Assembly: GCA_903920415.1 (NCBI GenBank)
Contig: CAIXMD010000430.1
Coordinates: forward strand, 1 to 7,234
Source: an uncultured Desulfomonile sp.
GTDB lineage: Bacteria; Desulfobacterota; Desulfomonilia; Desulfomonilales; Desulfomonilaceae
Direction: 5' to 3'
Length of the DNA stretch: 7,234 bases
Shown here in pieces: positions 4,917-7,234 of the stretch. The notes under the pieces were generated by a model. That model saw nothing but the letters and a program-made list of their open reading frames with translations, searched no databases and had not been told where the DNA came from. The translations under genes were made by a program, and so were the position numbers. Position 1 is the stretch's first letter; every line of letters begins with the position of its first letter.

Positions 4917-6395
4917 ATGAAAGTAGCTTTAATTGTTCCCATGAATAACCCAGATAGTGGAAAGAGCTTCTATGATAGTAAGTTTGTCTCGACGTTTTTA
5001 CTCTCCAAAAGATATATTTCATATCTTCTTGCTATTCCTACATTAGCATCATTGACGCCTCCACAACATGAGATCAGGATATTCGATGAAAACATCGAAG
5101 ATATTGATTATACTTGGAAAGCTGATCTCGCAGGCATCAGCGTCAGGACTATGTTTGCCAATAGAGCTTATGAGATATCTGAAACGTACCGGAAAAGAGG
5201 AGTCAAGACTGTTTTAGGGGGCATACATCCATCAATGTGTCCCGAAGAGGCTATCCAATATTGTGATAGCGTGGTAATTGGTGAGGCTGAAGGAATTTGG
5301 CCTACGATCTTACGGGATGCCGAAGCCGGTTGTTTGAAAAGGCTCTACAAAGCTAATGGGCTCGCCGACTTAACAGCCTCTCCAGTTCCTATCAGGAGAT
5401 CCCTTTCAAAAAACAAATATTTTATAGATATTGTTCAAACAACAAAAGGTTGCCCATTCAATTGTGAATTCTGCTCCGTGTACGCTTTCGACGGGCAGAC
5501 GATTAGGAATAAAACTATTGATCAGGTCATCAAGGAGGTTCAGGATATTAATGCCTCCCGTGCTAAATATAAGCAGCACAAATCTATATTCTTTGTCGAT
5601 GACAACATTATTGCAAATAAGCGATTCGCACGGGAACTATTTTTGGCACTATCTCCGTACAAGATTAACTGGATGTGTCAGGCGTCAATCAACATTTCAC
5701 AGGAGGATGAACTCCTCTCCTTAATGAGGGAGAGTGGGTGCGGAGCCATCTTTATCGGCTTAGAAACCATATCGAAGCAGAATCTTGCCAGGATGCATAA
5801 GAGAATTAATCAACGATATAACTATCTTGAAGCAGTCAAAAAGATACAGTCACATGAGATGTTAGTTCACGGCTCATTCATAGTGGGCTACGATTTTGAT
5901 TCTAAAGAGGCATTTGATGAATTAATAGATTTTATCCAAGAATCCAAGCTGCTCATGCCGTTAATTAATGTCCTTACTCCGTTTCCCGGAACCGAGCTAT
6001 TCAAACGGCTTGAAGAAGAGGGACGGATCATCCATAAGGATTGGAGTAAATATGACTCAAGACATGTTGTCTTCTCTCCTTCAAAGATGTCTCCTGAAGA
6101 ATTATTCAACGAGTACAGGAGGATTGTCAGGGCAGTGTACTCATTTACTGCCATAATGGCAAGGCTACAATATTACTGGGATATTGACTTCTGGCGACGT
6201 TCCAACGAGATTGATCCAGTGAAGTTGAGATACCGTCTTCTCTTCGCCCTTCGGCTTTGTACGTTGCTTATTTCACCAAATTTAGAGCGTTCAAAGTTTA
6301 TCATAAAAATACTACCAAAGGTGTTAAACAAACGTGTCAGGGTATCGACCATTCTCACATTAATGGCCTACAATGATTTCGCTTACACCCTGTAG
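4917..6395 (+). CDS. B12-binding-domain radical SAM protein
   Basis: This 492-residue cytoplasmic enzyme is of the cobalamin-binding-domain radical SAM class (BchE/HpnJ/HpnR-like architecture). Residues about 1-150 form the Rossmann-like B12-binding-type domain, with the marks GGIHPS (101-106) and IGEAEGIWPTIL (121-132). The radical SAM barrel follows, with the [4Fe-4S] ligands Cys179, Cys183 and Cys186 in CPFNCEFC, FVDDN (226-230), GLETI (281-285) and TPFPGTELF (354-362). The last 90 or so residues are basic and aromatic, and could be a DUF4070-type tail. Length fits this class. Members methylate or rearrange unactivated carbons, for example in hopanoids, tetrapyrroles or antibiotics; the substrate here cannot be told. 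The ATG at 4917 has only a weak ribosome site (GAGAAAGG, spacing 12). Base composition is AT-richer than the minus-strand operon, suggesting separate ancestry. No partner biosynthetic gene adjoins it. Confidence 0.88.
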   Translation: MKVALIVPMNNPDSGKSFYDSKFVSTFLLSKRYISYLLAIPTLASLTPPQHEIRIFDENIEDIDYTWKADLAGISVRTMFANRAYEISETYRKRGVKTVLGGIHPSMCPEEAIQYCDSVVIGEAEGIWPTILRDAEAGCLKRLYKANGLADLTASPVPIRRSLSKNKYFIDIVQTTKGCPFNCEFCSVYAFDGQTIRNKTIDQVIKEVQDINASRAKYKQHKSIFFVDDNIIANKRFARELFLALSPYKINWMCQASINISQEDELLSLMRESGCGAIFIGLETISKQNLARMHKRINQRYNYLEAVKKIQSHEMLVHGSFIVGYDFDSKEAFDELIDFIQESKLLMPLINVLTPFPGTELFKRLEEEGRIIHKDWSKYDSRHVVFSPSKMSPEELFNEYRRIVRAVYSFTAIMARLQYYWDIDFWRRSNEIDPVKLRYRLLFALRLCTLLISPNLERSKFIIKILPKVLNKRVRVSTILTLMAYNDFAYTL

Positions 6396-6443
6396 CACGA
6401 ATGGAGTCTTGAAATATTGCAGTTATTACGACAACCTAACGTC

Positions 6444-6554
6444 CTATGGCAGCTCAAGCAGGCGCTCACTACGCCAGACCCGCACCACTCGCTCCCGGTT
6501 GTCGTCGAACCGGTAGACGATGCGAAACGGCGGGTGGATGATCTCTGTTATTTT
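6444..6554 (-). pseudogene. C-terminal remnant of a ParE/RelE-family toxin
   Basis: Read on the minus strand, about 35 codons give the characteristic C-terminal beta-hairpin of ParE/RelE toxins: PPFRIVYRFDDNRERVVRVW, then RSERLLELP and a TAG stop at 6446-6444. Full-length members have about 90-100 residues. Here the upstream two thirds, the start codon and the antitoxin are missing. Homology seems to begin near 6548, and an in-frame TGA lies at 6557-6555. The scrap is clearly GC-richer than the sequence on both sides, which marks it as a leftover of a transferred module. It cannot be a functional toxin. Confidence 0.7.
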
Positions 6555-6932
6555 TCACATTCTATGGACAGAAACCGGGTATTTTTGTAAAAAGCAGGGG
6601 GTAGGGAGGTTATGGTCCCATCGCAATCCCTTTTTACCTGAAGGACTGATGAACTTAGAAAATATGTCATCAATGGCATAATTCCAAATCTCTGTGACTA
6701 AACCAAAAACTTCACTAACCTTTTTGGTATCTCCTTTGGCGCCGGTGTTATTTCCATGAGAGTTGAATGTCTGGACCCGTAAAACCTGGTGGAAACAGAC
6801 TTCCCAGAGATGGAGATGGATTAGACTTGATAAGCTTCAGTAATTTTAGACCAGTGCATGCCCCCCCGACCCAAGGTTGTTTTGATGTTCAATCTACAAT
6901 AAATTGTCATTGGGAGGTACGAATAAAGAATC
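6555..6932. other. Gene-poor stretch with a start-less open frame and an inverted repeat
   Basis: No recognisable gene lies between the toxin remnant and the GNAT gene. On the minus strand one frame stays open for 93 codons (6836 to the TGA at 6557-6555) but offers no ATG, GTG or TTG near its beginning. Its product (including WEVCFHQVLRVQTFN and VTEIWNYAIDDIFSKF) matches no family I know. It could be the decayed end of a gene or a dispersed repeat. A plus-strand 71-codon frame (6767-6982) overlaps the GNAT start in another frame and is not supported. Confidence 0.35.
6702..6728. repeat. Perfect 8-base inverted repeat
   Basis: The arms accaaaaa (6702-6709) and tttttggt (6721-6728) are exact reverse complements with an 11-base spacer. 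The stem is AT-rich and no T-tract extends beyond it, so it is not a typical terminator. It lies within the start-less open frame. Function is unknown. Confidence 0.3.
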
Positions 6933-7234
6933 ATGGAAACCCGTATTCAGGCCCCACTCAACGTAATCAAGAGATCTTTTGAGGTAGGTCTTTTTCGCTC
7001 TGAAGATGCTGAGGGCGTCGCACGTCTCTTCCGGTCTGTACACGGCGAGGATTATCCCATCAAAATATTCTATGATCCGGTCAAACTCATCAGAGCCAAT
7101 GAGCAAGGAGACTATTACAGCATTGTTGGGAGGTCCTCAGACGGGGAAATCATAGGTATTCACAACCTTTTCCGCTCAGCCCCAAGTCGGGCAGTGTATG
7201 AATGGGGAGTTGGTCTGGTTCTGAAGGAATGGCG
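6933..7234 (+). CDS. GNAT-type N-acetyltransferase, N-terminal part (3' end outside the window)
   Basis: One hundred codons are visible before the right edge. The sequence reads like the N-terminal half of a GNAT fold: a first strand and helix (FEVGLFRSEDAEGVARLFRS, about 16-35), an aromatic segment with YPIKIFYDP (41-49), paired strands (YYSIVGRSSDGEIIGIHNLF, 61-80) and RSAPSRAVYEWGVGLVLKEW entering the strand that leads to the acetyl-CoA loop. The acetyl-CoA-binding R/Q-x-x-G-x-G/A motif would lie just beyond the edge, so the family call rests on the first half only. In-frame TAA at 6924-6926 forces a start after that point; ATG 6933 is the only good choice. GGAGG (6913-6917) is 15 bases upstream, longer than usual. 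The acceptor substrate cannot be inferred. Confidence 0.65.
   Translation, partial: METRIQAPLNVIKRSFEVGLFRSEDAEGVARLFRSVHGEDYPIKIFYDPVKLIRANEQGDYYSIVGRSSDGEIIGIHNLFRSAPSRAVYEWGVGLVLKEW

Noticed and set aside
6767..6982. 71-codon plus-strand ORF overlapping the GNAT start
   Set aside because: No ribosome site or family; it overlaps a better supported gene in a different frame.
1..7234. CRISPR array, insertion sequence with terminal repeats, rRNA or tRNA
   Set aside because: No regularly spaced repeats, transposase motifs or structural RNA signatures were found on reading either strand.

Overview
The window looks like a chromosomal segment of an anaerobic bacterium, most likely a sulfate-reducing or syntrophic member of the Desulfobacterota (former Deltaproteobacteria). 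This is inferred from gene content (a formate-dehydrogenase/NuoG-like flavin-iron-sulfur module beside a methylenetetrahydrofolate-reductase-like gene, and a helix-turn-helix/receiver regulator) and from the roughly even base composition. No marker gene in the window proves the taxonomy.

Left part (1-4557, all minus strand). Read in the direction of transcription, four genes follow each other: an HTH-receiver response regulator (4557-3988), a MetF-like flavoprotein (3954-3079), an 882-residue iron-sulfur/molybdopterin-fold subunit resembling FdhA and NuoG (2933-285), and a NuoE-like [2Fe-2S] subunit that starts on the stop codon of the previous gene and runs off the left edge. Regulator and MetF-like gene are 33 bases apart. 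A 145-base gap with a nested stem-loop separates the MetF-like gene from the FdhA/NuoG-like gene. The set suggests a soluble electron-transfer complex, probably completed by a NuoF-like flavoprotein beyond the window. It would exchange electrons between a pyridine nucleotide and a second redox module. Two key sites depart from their families. The FdhA-like subunit has Ser-Ser where formate dehydrogenases carry the metal-binding Cys/Sec and the catalytic His. The MetF-like protein has Thr where E. coli MetF has its folate-site Gln. The complex may therefore not be an ordinary formate dehydrogenase or an ordinary MTHFR.

Middle (4558-4916). This gene-free divergent region holds a perfect 8-base inverted repeat close to candidate promoter elements for the regulator. 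It also holds a purine-rich Shine-Dalgarno-like stretch before a doubtful 60-codon ORF.

Right part (4917-7234). A B12-binding-domain radical SAM protein (4917-6395, plus strand) is visibly AT-richer than the left operon. After it come a GC-rich C-terminal scrap of a ParE/RelE-type toxin (minus strand), an AT-rich stretch without a convincing gene, and the first 100 codons of a GNAT-type acetyltransferase (plus strand) that leaves the window on the right. The mixed composition, broken toxin gene and alternating strands suggest an accessory, partly decayed region beside a conserved metabolic operon.
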